Of a stretch of DNA of 64,000 nt, positions 31,644-41,766 are shown piece by piece (the first letter of the stretch is position 1; each line of letters begins with the position of its first letter). The stretch spans positions 84,725-148,724 of the forward strand of contig NZGG01000009.1 in NCBI GenBank assembly GCA_002690865.1. The letters are read 5' to 3'. Source of the DNA: Gammaproteobacteria bacterium. Its GTDB lineage: Bacteria; Pseudomonadota; Gammaproteobacteria; Pseudomonadales; Azotimanducaceae. The notes under the pieces are model-generated. The model did no database searches, was not told where the DNA came from, and was given only the letters and a program-made list of their open reading frames with translations. A program made the translations under genes and the position numbers.

Positions 31644-32573
31644 TTAAACGACAGCGGTAGACCACTCCGGGTGCTGCGTTCGCTTACCTGTAACCTGGTC
31701 AAAATACATTGTTTGAAGTTTTTCTGTAATAGGGCCCCGTCTACCGTTACCGATAGTTCTAGAATCGACCTCACGAATCGGCAAGACTTCAGCTGCTGAT
31801 CCAGTAAAAAAGGCTTCTTCAGCAATATAAACCTCATCTCTCGTAATCCTCCGCTCGGTAACTGAAATGCCAATTTCATGTGCAAGCGCAAACACCGTTG
31901 CCCTGGTGATTCCTTCCAAGCAGGAAGTCAACTCTGGAGTGACAAGCTGGCCGTTCTGAACCAAAAAGAAATTCTCACCACTACCTTCGGAGACATACCC
32001 CTCGTTATCCAATAAGAGAGCCTCATCGCACCCGCTATCGGTTGCCTCCTTCAGAGCAAGAAGGGAGTTTATATAATTGCCATTTGCTTTAGCTTTACAC
32101 ATTGTTATGTTTACATGGTGACGTGTGTAAGAAGAAGTTCTTACCTTTATGCCCTCCTCTGTTGCCTCTGGAGAAACATATGCTGGCCATTCCCAAGCAG
32201 AAATGGAGCAATGCGGTGTAAGGCCTTCTGCACGTAAGCCCATATTCTCTGACCCTAGAAAACACATCGGCCTGATGTAGGCTTCTTTCAATTCGTTTTC
32301 TCGAACCACTTGAATCTGTGCCTCATTCAGTTCGTCTTCAGACCAAGGCATTGGAAAAGTGAGAATATGTGCTGAACGAAATAGACGCCGAGTGTGATCT
32401 TGCAATCGAAAAATCATCGGCCCTTGACTGGTTGCGTATGCTCGCAATCCTTCAAAAACACCAAGGCCATAGTGCAGAGTATGCGTTAGTACATGAACTT
32501 TAGCATCCCGCCAAGGCACCATCTCCCCGTCAAGCCAAATTACACCGTCTCTATCTGATAAAGAATTTGCCAC
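31644..32573 (-). CDS. ilvE: Branched-chain amino acid aminotransferase
   Basis: WLDGEMVPWRDAKVHVLTHTLHYGLGVFEGLRAY; GSGENFFLV. Confidence 0.95.
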   Translation of the reverse strand: MANSLSDRDGVIWLDGEMVPWRDAKVHVLTHTLHYGLGVFEGLRAYATSQGPMIFRLQDHTRRLFRSAHILTFPMPWSEDELNEAQIQVVRENELKEAYIRPMCFLGSENMGLRAEGLTPHCSISAWEWPAYVSPEATEEGIKVRTSSYTRHHVNITMCKAKANGNYINSLLALKEATDSGCDEALLLDNEGYVSEGSGENFFLVQNGQLVTPELTSCLEGITRATVFALAHEIGISVTERRITRDEVYIAEEAFFTGSAAEVLPIREVDSRTIGNGRRGPITEKLQTMYFDQVTGKRTQHPEWSTAVV

Positions 32574-32756
32574 TTTCTGATCCTGCTATTCGGAGGTGAG
32601 AGCTTACACCTTTTTGGTCATTCTTGCCGCCTACAAGCTATTTATGGCAGGATCAAGTGTTTAAATTTCCAGAAACCTTGATCACTGTTAAGGAACTATC
32701 ACTAACTATTGTTATAATTAAAATAGTAATAAAAAAGACCAGGAACATTCAACATT

Positions 32757-34094
32757 ATGGATGAAAGGAATAACCTTAAATGGTTTAGGGCTTCCACCCC
32801 CTACATAAATAGCCACAGACACAAAACGTTTGTTATGTTTCTTGGTGGCGAAGTTATCCTTGACCGAAATTTCGTAAATATATTGGGTGATATTGCACTA
32901 TTAAGTAGTCTTGATATTCGATTAGTAATCATTCATGGAGCAGAGCCCCAAATTGCTAATAGTCTGGGCGAAAGAGAATGGCCTCATACTGGACTGATGC
33001 ATATAACCTCGCAGGAACTCCTCCCAATTATTTTATCAGGCATCTCCCAGGCAAGGCATAAATTAGAAGCTGGTCTGTCGAAAGGGCATGCAAATATGAG
33101 ATTGGAACTACTCGTAACAGCGGGTAATTTTGTAAGGGCAAAGCCTATCGGAATTAAAAATGGTGTTGACTATCAACATACAGGGACTGCTCGAAATATT
33201 AATTCAACCGCGATAGAGAATCAGCTCGCAAACAAAGCAATAGTGCTTCTTTCTCCCTTCGGTCACTCTCCTTCAGGAGAAACATTTATCTTCGATGCAC
33301 ACGAACTAGCTAAAGATGTTGCCTCTACTTTAAGGGCTGAAAAACTAATTTATTTTTCGGCAGATGATGGAATTCGTGACAGTGACAAAAATCTCATAAA
33401 CGAATTGACAGAAAGCCAACTATCTTTGGTATCTGACCCAACTCAGAAAAAGCTTGCTGACCTAACTCTTTCAGCCTGCCTCCAGGGAGTTTGTAGAGGC
33501 CATATCATCAACTACAAACGAGATGGTGCATTGCTGGAAGAACTATTTACTCGTGATGGATCAGGCACTCAGATAATCAAAGAAAGCTATGAAAAGCTAA
33601 GGATAGCTACCTCTAATGATGTCGCAGGCATACTCGAATTAATTAGTCCTCTAGAACTGGATGGACTCCTAGTCAAAAGACCAAGAGAGTTAATCGAAAC
33701 TGAAGTTAACCACTTTAGAGTTATTGAGCGAGACGGAATGGTGGTAGCTTGCGCAGCTTTGTATCCGTTTGAGGGAAAAGGTGAACTCGCCTGTCTAGCG
33801 ACTCATGTCCATTATCGTAATGATAATCGAGGGGAATTATTATTGGCACGTATTGAGCATGATGCAAAAATACTAGGGCTTTCTGCCATATTCGTGCTAA
33901 CCACTCAAGCTGAACACTGGTTTAGTGATCGGGGTTTCTCAGAAGCTGCGATTGATGTTCTGCCAGATAGCCGGAAATGTCTATACAACTATCAGCGCAA
34001 TTCAAAATACTTGGAAAAACTGATTCAAGCACCTTCTGAAAATACAAGAAAGCAGGATCGCGCTACGCGGCTCGATACTCCTGAACAGTCCTGA
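32757..34094 (+). CDS. argA: Amino-acid N-acetyltransferase (AAK + GNAT)
   Basis: WFRASTPYINSHRHKTFVMFLGGE; C-terminal GNAT region (ACAALYPFEGKGELACLATH). Confidence 0.94.
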   Translation: MDERNNLKWFRASTPYINSHRHKTFVMFLGGEVILDRNFVNILGDIALLSSLDIRLVIIHGAEPQIANSLGEREWPHTGLMHITSQELLPIILSGISQARHKLEAGLSKGHANMRLELLVTAGNFVRAKPIGIKNGVDYQHTGTARNINSTAIENQLANKAIVLLSPFGHSPSGETFIFDAHELAKDVASTLRAEKLIYFSADDGIRDSDKNLINELTESQLSLVSDPTQKKLADLTLSACLQGVCRGHIINYKRDGALLEELFTRDGSGTQIIKESYEKLRIATSNDVAGILELISPLELDGLLVKRPRELIETEVNHFRVIERDGMVVACAALYPFEGKGELACLATHVHYRNDNRGELLLARIEHDAKILGLSAIFVLTTQAEHWFSDRGFSEAAIDVLPDSRKCLYNYQRNSKYLEKLIQAPSENTRKQDRATRLDTPEQS

Positions 34095-35100
34095 TGAGTG
34101 CCTTGACATTCTTCACAGGAGTTTCAGGTATAATACCATGGCCCAAATTAAAAATATGACCGGGCTTACCCGCTACGCTGTCCATTAAAGCCCTAGCCTC
34201 ACGCACCACTGAATTCTCATCTCCACAGAGTATTAAAGGATCGAGATTCCCCTGAACTGCAGACAGATTAAGGCCTTGCCAAACATCCATTAAAGATGAT
34301 CTCCAGTCAATGGCCAAAACATCGGCTCCCGCCTCATGCATTTGGGGCAGTAAGGCAGGATTACCCGTGCCAAAATGAATGATGGGAACGTTTCCTGCTA
34401 CCGACTCAATAAGTCTCTTAGAATGGGGTAGCACAAAACGCCGATAAGCGTCCGGCCCTAAACAACCAACCCAACTATCAAAAAGTTGGACTGCTTGAAC
34501 TCCTGAATCAATTTGATACGAGACGTAGTCAATTACAACATCAGTGATTTTCGACATCATCACATGCCAAGCACGCTCGTCACTAAACATAAGTTTCTTT
34601 ACAAAAAGATAGTTCTTTGAACCTCGTCCCTCAATAGCATAAGCCGCTAAGGTGAAAGGCGCCCCAGAAAAGCCAATCAGTGGTATATCTTCAGGAAGTT
34701 CTGAACGAACTAGTTTTATCGTGGCTCCGATATAATCGACTGTATCCGACGCTGGCATGACTCTTAGGTCATCAATATCTTTATTATTGCGTACAGGATT
34801 ACTAATATCCGGACCGATACCAGGCAAATAGTCCAGCACGAGACCCATGGGTTCAAGAATGGGAAGCAAATCGGTAAAAAGAATCGCTGCGTCGACACCT
34901 AATATACGCTGTGCGTCACATGTAACCTTTGCAGCTAGCTCTGGATTTTTAAAAAATTGAAGACTGGGAGTATCACCCTTCACCTGATGATATTCGCTCA
35001 TATAGCGACCCGCCTGACGATAGAGCCAGATCGGTGTTTGATCTGTCTTTTCGCCACGACAAGCCTTCAGGAAAATACAATTATTAAGTCGTGAAGACAT
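34063..35100 (-). CDS. hemE: Uroporphyrinogen decarboxylase
   Basis: TPIWLYRQAGRYMSEYHQVK; ILFTDLLPILEPMGL; FNLGHGIIPETPVKNV. Confidence 0.97.
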   Translation of the reverse strand: MSSRLNNCIFLKACRGEKTDQTPIWLYRQAGRYMSEYHQVKGDTPSLQFFKNPELAAKVTCDAQRILGVDAAILFTDLLPILEPMGLVLDYLPGIGPDISNPVRNNKDIDDLRVMPASDTVDYIGATIKLVRSELPEDIPLIGFSGAPFTLAAYAIEGRGSKNYLFVKKLMFSDERAWHVMMSKITDVVIDYVSYQIDSGVQAVQLFDSWVGCLGPDAYRRFVLPHSKRLIESVAGNVPIIHFGTGNPALLPQMHEAGADVLAIDWRSSLMDVWQGLNLSAVQGNLDPLILCGDENSVVREARALMDSVAGKPGHIFNLGHGIIPETPVKNVKALIRTVQEYRAA

Positions 35101-35241
35101 TACAGGCCCATAAAAATAAAAGAAACTTCTTTTTGGTCACCTTCGTAACCTTACGCCATCGAGTTGCTAGTATAACTCAGCAAACCCGAGACATAATCAG
35201 GAATTCAAATTAAATAGTTGTTTACAGAATAGCATAAACAC

Positions 35242-36432
35242 TCATCCTACCAACGTCATTGCAACGGAAGGTGATACGTCCGCTAAGTAATCAATATCTT
35301 GGAATCCAAACCCATGTAACTGTAGGAAAGCCTTTTGGTATCCAGTGAAGTCTGTAAGCTCTCTAAGGTTAGACTCGGTTACTTTCAACCAATTTCTACT
35401 GACATAGGACTGTATATCTTCTGCAAGTTCCCACTCATCCATACGGATTCTTCCAGCATCGTCTGTCACTAGATCACCTTCTCCAAATAGCTTAGAAGAA
35501 AAAAGACGAGTAGTCTGCTGGATGCAGTCCTCATGACTCCCAGCTTCCTTCATTACCTTATACAATAAGGACAGATAGAGGGCCATTCCAGGGATAGCAG
35601 AGGATGCACTAGTTAATAATCCTTTCATGACTGCTACTCTAGCGGTGCCACCCAAACTAGATAATTGAGCATTAATAAATCTTGCCGCGCGATCTAGATC
35701 TTCCTTTGCTTTTCCGATAGTCCCATGGTTGTAGATAGGCCAAGTGACCTCGCTACCAAGGTAAGTATAATTTGTAGTTATACAACCTTCAGCTAATGCG
35801 CCTCCCTCCATAAGAGTCTTAATCCATAACTCCCAATCTTCTCCACCCATTACCTTTACTGTCTCGGTTATTTCATTCTCACTTGCCGGTTCAAGACTCA
35901 CAGGTCTGATTTTAGAAGTATTAATATCAATAGTAACCCCCGAAAACGGCCTGCCAATCGGCTTAAGTACAGATCTAAAAACTGTACCGTCTGGAAGAGT
36001 CCGCTGCGGTGCAGCAAGTGAATACACAACCATATCAACCTTGTCCAAATCTCGCTTTATCAGTTCTACTGTCTGCTTTTTAACTTCGTTAGAATAGGCA
36101 TCGCCATTTATATTTCCCACATATAAACCGTTGTTTGCTGCCTCTCTAGAAAAAGCGGCTGACTTATACCATCCAGGAGATGCTGTCCTTTTTTTTTGTG
36201 CAGGACGTTCATAAAAAACTCCGACTGTTGAAGCCTCAGATCCAAATGCCGCGGAAATACGAGAAGCCATCCCATAACCACCAGAAGCTCCGATTATCAG
36301 TACACGAGAAGGTCCATTTTTTATAGGGCCTTTCTTTTTTACATAGGCTATCTGTTGTAACACCTCTTGAGCACAACCAACCGGATGCGCTGTTGTACAC
36401 AAAAATCCCTTTATTCTTGGTTCTATAATCAT
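35242..36432 (-). CDS. fabV: Trans-2-enoyl-CoA/ACP reductase, FabV type
   Basis: MIIEPRIKGFLCTTAHPVGC; VLIIGASGGYGMASRI; ERPAQKKRTASPGWYKSAAF. Confidence 0.94.
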   Translation of the reverse strand: MIIEPRIKGFLCTTAHPVGCAQEVLQQIAYVKKKGPIKNGPSRVLIIGASGGYGMASRISAAFGSEASTVGVFYERPAQKKRTASPGWYKSAAFSREAANNGLYVGNINGDAYSNEVKKQTVELIKRDLDKVDMVVYSLAAPQRTLPDGTVFRSVLKPIGRPFSGVTIDINTSKIRPVSLEPASENEITETVKVMGGEDWELWIKTLMEGGALAEGCITTNYTYLGSEVTWPIYNHGTIGKAKEDLDRAARFINAQLSSLGGTARVAVMKGLLTSASSAIPGMALYLSLLYKVMKEAGSHEDCIQQTTRLFSSKLFGEGDLVTDDAGRIRMDEWELAEDIQSYVSRNWLKVTESNLRELTDFTGYQKAFLQLHGFGFQDIDYLADVSPSVAMTLVG

Positions 36433-36442
36433 CCTTCCCTCT

Positions 36443-37222
36443 TCACTTATAATTACCTACAGTACGATAACTGGATGCCAGCACCACGAGTCCAAAAAGA
36501 ATCATGGGTAAGGATAACAATTGTCCCACCGTAAGCCATTCATATACCAAAAAACCAATGTGAGGATCTGGTTCACGAAAAAACTCTGTAAAAATTCTTA
36601 TTAATCCATAACTCAATAAAAACATACCTGACACTGCCATGCGTGGCCTATTACCGGCAGCATAAAACCACATAATACTAAAGAGGACTGCACCCTCCAT
36701 AAATGCTTGATACAAACTCGAAGGATGCCTAACCACTATTTCACCCGGATAAATAAAGCCCCAAGGCACCTCCGTAATCCGACCAGGCAATTCGCCATTA
36801 ATGAAGTTGCCAATTCGACCACACCCTAAAGCCAAAGGAATACTCGGAGCAATCAGGTCCATGGTAACCATAAAACTGTCAACATTTCTTTTTACATAAG
36901 TAAAAATAGCCAGAACCACACCCAACAACCCACCATGGAATGACATGCCTCCCTGCCAGATCTTTACGATACTTATAGGATCAGAAATAAATTGATCAAA
37001 ATCATAGAATAATACATACCCAATGCGACCACCAAAAATAACGCCGAAAACAGCGTAGGTAACAAGATCAGATATAGCTTCATTAGTCCAACCATGGCTA
37101 TAACGTCTATTACGAATACGAACCGTCCACCAAACCAAGGTGATACCCACTAGATAGCTGACAGCATACCAATGTATGTTAATAGTCAACGCTATTGGAT
37201 CGAAATTTGGATAGCTCCACAT
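36443..37222 (-). CDS. lgt: Prolipoprotein diacylglyceryl transferase
   Basis: GGMSFHGGLLG; GCGRIGNFINGELPGR; HPSSLYQAFMEG. Confidence 0.96.
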   Translation of the reverse strand: MWSYPNFDPIALTINIHWYAVSYLVGITLVWWTVRIRNRRYSHGWTNEAISDLVTYAVFGVIFGGRIGYVLFYDFDQFISDPISIVKIWQGGMSFHGGLLGVVLAIFTYVKRNVDSFMVTMDLIAPSIPLALGCGRIGNFINGELPGRITEVPWGFIYPGEIVVRHPSSLYQAFMEGAVLFSIMWFYAAGNRPRMAVSGMFLLSYGLIRIFTEFFREPDPHIGFLVYEWLTVGQLLSLPMILFGLVVLASSYRTVGNYK

Positions 37223-37291
37223 ACTTCCTCCTGACGTATATTATCCACTCTGATAGACTCAAATGCTTTTGTTAATGATGACGTAATCTCA

Positions 37292-38011
37292 ATGTGTTTG
37301 ATACTCTTTGCGATAAGCCCTTTGAGTTCCTATCGGCTTATAGTTGCAGCAAATAGAGATGAGTACTACGCGCGGCCAACTCGACCCGCAATGTTCTGGC
37401 CAGAAAATACCCAGATTTTAGCCGGCAAAGATCTGTCGATGGGTGGAACCTGGATGGGCATAACACGATCAGGTCGATTTGCTGCGATCACAAACTTGCG
37501 TGGAGCGCCTAGACACGAAACACATACATCTTCACGGGGCCAAATTCCAAAAAAATATCTCGAATCAAGTGAGAGCCCAAAAGCCTATCTAGATAAGCTA
37601 ACTAAAAGTCTAAAAGAATTTGAAGATTTCAATTTACTTATTGGAAACGGCAAAGATTATTATTATTTTAATAGCCAATCCTCTAACATTCTCCAACTCT
37701 CAGCAGGTTTCTATGGTTTGAGCAATCAACTACTCAACTGTAATTGGCCCAAAGTTCAGCTTGGTAAGGAGCAACTAAAGACAGCGGTCAATAGCGATAA
37801 GATGGAGCAGAATTTATTTCAAATCCTATCCAATACTGGCGACGAAAGACCATTCTCTGGCAGCTTCATAGCAGCTTCGGCATATGGTACACGATCGAAA
37901 ACAATCCTAACTTGGAGTGACGATGAAGAACTGAAGTTTACCGAGAAGAGTTACACACAAGGTGGCAAACCAGGAATCACTAAGCATATTTCTTTTTCGA
38001 TTTCGTTATGA
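37292..38011 (+). CDS. NRDE/TANGO2-family protein
   Basis: MCLILFAISPLSSYRLIVAANRDEYYARPT; GGTWMGITRSGRFAAITNLR. Confidence 0.9.
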   Translation: MCLILFAISPLSSYRLIVAANRDEYYARPTRPAMFWPENTQILAGKDLSMGGTWMGITRSGRFAAITNLRGAPRHETHTSSRGQIPKKYLESSESPKAYLDKLTKSLKEFEDFNLLIGNGKDYYYFNSQSSNILQLSAGFYGLSNQLLNCNWPKVQLGKEQLKTAVNSDKMEQNLFQILSNTGDERPFSGSFIAASAYGTRSKTILTWSDDEELKFTEKSYTQGGKPGITKHISFSISL

Positions 38012-38086
38012 ACTAGAAGTACTTTTCCAAGATCTGCCCTACACAATTACTCTTTACGTATTTCTGAATGATCTATGTGCAATAAA

Positions 38087-38584
38087 TTACTCTGAGGGAA
38101 GCTCCCTAGGCAAAATAGCCGATAATTCCTTCATTGCCCTTCGGTATACATCTCTTTTAAAGCTAACGATGTGACTAAGGGGATACCAGAAGCTCACCCA
38201 ACGCCAGCAATCAAACTCCGGCTTTGCTGAATATTTAAAAGTTATGGATTCATCCGAATCAAGCATTTTCAATAGAAACCACTTTTGTTTTTGACCCACA
38301 AAACCTGGCATGCTATGCCGTAACATATGCTTTGGGAGACGATACCTCAACCAGCCCTTCGTACATCCAACCAACTGCACATTACGTTGACTTAACCCAA
38401 TTTCTTCTCGAAGTTCTCTATACAGGGCTTGTTTCGGCAATTCTTCTGCCTTAATACCTCCTTGGGGAAACTGCCAGGCTCTCTCTCCCGCCCGCCGTGC
38501 CCAAAGAACCTGACCTGTATCCTTTACCAAGATAATGCCAACATTGGGTCTATAACCGTCCTTATCTATCACAGGCTTTCTCAT
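38087..38584 (-). CDS. rppH: RNA pyrophosphohydrolase (start re-set to internal ATG; track ORF begins 38635)
   Basis: [14 protein letters not shown]; Nudix box [23 protein letters not shown]; conserved start [16 protein letters not shown]. Confidence 0.92.
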   Translation of the reverse strand: MRKPVIDKDGYRPNVGIILVKDTGQVLWARRAGERAWQFPQGGIKAEELPKQALYRELREEIGLSQRNVQLVGCTKGWLRYRLPKHMLRHSMPGFVGQKQKWFLLKMLDSDESITFKYSAKPEFDCWRWVSFWYPLSHIVSFKRDVYRRAMKELSAILPRELPSE

Positions 38585-38587
38585 TTC

Positions 38588-38605
38588 ATTATTATTATTA
38601 TTATT
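38588..38605. repeat. (ATT)6 trinucleotide repeat
   Basis: Read directly, just upstream of the preferred rppH start. Confidence 0.95.
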
Positions 38606-38692
38606 CTCTCCGAATATACAATAATCAGCAATCAACGTGTTTGTTATGTCCGAAGCACGCTAAACTAATAATCATTATCCCAGGACTATACG

Positions 38693-39349
38693 ATGACCCT
38701 AGCCTTATTCGATCTTGACGAAACCCTGATCGCTATCGATAGCGATCATGAATGGGGGAATTTTATTATGGGGAAAGGTCTTGTAAATGAATCAGCCTAC
38801 AGGCTTCGTAACGAAAAATTTTTTTCTGACTATAAGAAAGGCACCCTAGACATTAACGCTTATTTAGCTTTTACATGCTCAATACTAACTAACTATAGCA
38901 TCGAAGAATTAAATGAATTTCGTAGAGAATTTGTATCCAGTTTCATAACGCCTTTTATACTTCCAAAGGGTATCGAATTGATTAAATATCATCGGGATAA
39001 TAATGACCGCCTTTTAGTAATTACTGCTACTAATCAGTTCATCGCTGAACCTATCGTCTCTCTTCTTGGGATTGATACGTTAATAGCTCCTAGGCCAGAG
39101 ATTAAAGAAAACCAGTATACGGGACGAATTCTAGGGACTCCGAGCTTTGGAGAGGGGAAATTGAATCGTCTCCATGAATGGATGACTAAAGAAGGGGAAA
39201 CATTAGATGGAAGTTTTTTCTATACTGACTCGCACAATGACTTGCCCTTACTAAGGGCAGTAAGTAATCCAGTAGCGGTGGATCCAGATGACGTTCTTAG
39301 AGCAGAAGCAGAAAAGGAAAAATGGTTAATAATCAGCCTAAAGCATTAA
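38693..39349 (+). CDS. HAD-IB family phosphatase (SerB-like fold; possible histidinol-phosphatase type)
   Basis: LALFDLDETLIAIDSD; VITATNQFIAEPI; YTDSHNDLPLL; next to rppH. Confidence 0.85.
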   Translation: MTLALFDLDETLIAIDSDHEWGNFIMGKGLVNESAYRLRNEKFFSDYKKGTLDINAYLAFTCSILTNYSIEELNEFRREFVSSFITPFILPKGIELIKYHRDNNDRLLVITATNQFIAEPIVSLLGIDTLIAPRPEIKENQYTGRILGTPSFGEGKLNRLHEWMTKEGETLDGSFFYTDSHNDLPLLRAVSNPVAVDPDDVLRAEAEKEKWLIISLKH

Positions 39350-40305
39350 CACTTCTATTTTATTGTTTGCTAACTACTTCCTGCTCGCAAGAGAGTCCTG
39401 AAAGCAACCAACAAAACTTGTTTAGTCCTATTGAAAAACTTCACACTGATAATAGAACTGATGCAAAGGAAAAATTTGAAAGTTTTAAGGTGGCGACTGA
39501 TAGTTTCCTTGCAAATCCTACCGCTAAGACACTCACCGCGTTAAAAGAGAAGTGGGTGAAAGCCCATAATGGCGTACTAAAGTTTCAATTTTTAGCCAAT
39601 CCTTCCAGCCATGAATCATTTACAAGACTCATCGATTCTTGGCCAATAGAACCAGGGTTTATTGATACACTTCCCCTTTATCCCAAAACCGGAATCGTTT
39701 CAGATGTCACTATTACCATTAATGAGGAAGCCATCCGTAAACAGCACCAATTCACAGATCACAGTGAAGCTGCTATTGGGTTTCATGTAATTGAATATCT
39801 AATTTTTTCAAGATCCTTAGAGGAATTTATACCTGAAGATGACTACAGAATTGTGCGACGTCGGCTATTGTTATCAACATTAGTAAGTAGCCTAGCGAAA
39901 GATCTTGATACTTATTTGGATGTGCCCCAATTTGATAAAAATTCACAACCGACATTGGGGAAAATAATGGAGATACTAGAAAATGGGGTCAGTCGCCTTC
40001 ATCAACATTCACTAAAGCTTTTGACAAATCCTCACTCCGCTTTCTCAAACAAAAGCCGAACAAATCTCCAGAATCAGATATCCATAGTAGAAAAAGTTGT
40101 ATTCGAACCAGCCAACCTTGGATCAGAACTCGTCTACCTAGACGAGGTTCTCGCGAGAGACATAATCCATACCATCCGAGAGTTGAGCTCTCTGATTAAT
40201 TCAGAGACTACAGATGAGGAAATCGCTTTTCAGTGCTCATCATTACTTGAAGGACTAAAGCATCAACTAAGAAGCTTGATTACGATTCTCAAGTTGAATA
40301 ACTAA
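39322..40305 (+). CDS. Imelysin-family lipoprotein
   Basis: Signal and lipobox LLTTSC; GFHVIEYLIF (GxHxxE); 28-nt overlap with upstream HAD gene. Confidence 0.85.
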   Translation: MVNNQPKALTLLFYCLLTTSCSQESPESNQQNLFSPIEKLHTDNRTDAKEKFESFKVATDSFLANPTAKTLTALKEKWVKAHNGVLKFQFLANPSSHESFTRLIDSWPIEPGFIDTLPLYPKTGIVSDVTITINEEAIRKQHQFTDHSEAAIGFHVIEYLIFSRSLEEFIPEDDYRIVRRRLLLSTLVSSLAKDLDTYLDVPQFDKNSQPTLGKIMEILENGVSRLHQHSLKLLTNPHSAFSNKSRTNLQNQISIVEKVVFEPANLGSELVYLDEVLARDIIHTIRELSSLINSETTDEEIAFQCSSLLEGLKHQLRSLITILKLNN

Positions 40306-40320
40306 TTTGCTAGACACAGA

Positions 40321-41766
40321 CTAGCCAACGTATACAAGATCCAGATCTCTAGCTGCTCGTACATCATCCAAACGCTTCACTGGCAAAGTGTGTGGAGCAG
40401 TTCTAACTAACTCAGGAGTCCGCCTTGCTTCTTCGAGAATCGCAGCCATAGCATCTACAAAACCATCTATCTCTTCTCTAGTTTCAGTCTCTGTAGGTTC
40501 GATCAAAAGACATTCAGGTACCAATAAGGGAAAATATGTAGTGGGCGCATGGTAGCCATAATCAAGGAGCCGCTTCGCAAAGTCCATAGCCGTTACCCCT
40601 AAATCTTTAGCTTCGTCTGAAAGCGAAATTATAAATTCATGGGTCGGTCTCCGTTTTGGATAAGCCAAACGAAATCCGGCCTGAGTCAGTCGTTTAGCCA
40701 TATAATTCGCGTTAAGGGTTGCGTACTTTCCAACACGCTGCATGCCCTCAAACCCCAACATTCGCGCATATGCATAAGCCCGCAGTAAAATTCCCGCATT
40801 CCCCATAAAAGTAGATAGATGACCGATACTATTTGGCAAGTCCTGCTCATCAATCCATCGAAAATCACCATTATTATCCTTGCCTACAACAGGGGTGGGA
40901 ATAAAAGGTGCTAATTTTTCTCCAACTCCGACGGGTCCTGCACCAGGACCGCCGCCGCCATGAGGGGTTGCAAATGTTTTGTGCAAATTCATGTGCATAA
41001 CATCGAAGCCCATATCACCTGGCCTAACCGTCCCTAAAATCGCATTAAGATTTGCCCCATCGTAATAAAGTAACCCTCCTGCATTATGCACAACATCAGC
41101 TATTCCTTGAATTTGGCGCTCGAATACACCGCAGGTTGATGGATTAGTCATCATAAACCCCGCTGTTGCCGGCCCAACCGTATTTTTTAATTGATCAAGA
41201 TCAACATCACCGTCTTTTGTGACTCCCACTTCACGAACTTTGTATCCGCACATAACAGCGGTTGCAGGATTCGTTCCATGCGCGGCGGTAGGAATTAAAA
41301 TCTCCGAACGGTTGGGATCACCATTCTTTTCATGATAAGACTTTATCATTGCAACACCAGCCAACTCACCCTGTGCCCCTGCCATGGGTGTTAAAGAAAC
41401 TGCCTGCATACCCGTTAAATCTTTCAAATATTCTTGCAGTTCGAACATACAAGCTAAGAAGCCTTGGCTCTTGTTCTCTGCAGTCAGAGGATGGCGATTT
41501 AAAAACCCATGGATTCTAGCTGCTTGATGAGCACCTCTTGGATTATATTTCATAGTGCAGGAACCGAGTGGATAAAACTGTCCGTCGATTGAAAAATTTT
41601 TCTTAGATAAATTTGTAAAATGCCTTATTACCTGTAATTCTGAGACCTCAGGCAAACCAGTAGGTTTGTTACGGAGATATATTTCGGGTATGTCCTCTAC
41701 ACTTTCGCATTCCTCATACTGAGCAGAAGCACTGCGACCTTTACTAGACAACTCAAATATCAACAT
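40321..41766 (-). CDS. gcvPB: Glycine dehydrogenase (decarboxylating) subunit 2
   Basis: PLP site MNLHKTFATPHGGGGPGAGPVGV; FYPLGSCTMKYNPR. Confidence 0.95.
   Translation of the reverse strand: MLIFELSSKGRSASAQYEECESVEDIPEIYLRNKPTGLPEVSELQVIRHFTNLSKKNFSIDGQFYPLGSCTMKYNPRGAHQAARIHGFLNRHPLTAENKSQGFLACMFELQEYLKDLTGMQAVSLTPMAGAQGELAGVAMIKSYHEKNGDPNRSEILIPTAAHGTNPATAVMCGYKVREVGVTKDGDVDLDQLKNTVGPATAGFMMTNPSTCGVFERQIQGIADVVHNAGGLLYYDGANLNAILGTVRPGDMGFDVMHMNLHKTFATPHGGGGPGAGPVGVGEKLAPFIPTPVVGKDNNGDFRWIDEQDLPNSIGHLSTFMGNAGILLRAYAYARMLGFEGMQRVGKYATLNANYMAKRLTQAGFRLAYPKRRPTHEFIISLSDEAKDLGVTAMDFAKRLLDYGYHAPTTYFPLLVPECLLIEPTETETREEIDGFVDAMAAILEEARRTPELVRTAPHTLPVKRLDDVRAARDLDLVYVG

Noticed and set aside
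34063-34140. ACTCCTG/CAGGAGT repeat near the argA/hemE overlap as a terminator
   Set aside because: Only 7-bp arms with a long loop and no T-tract
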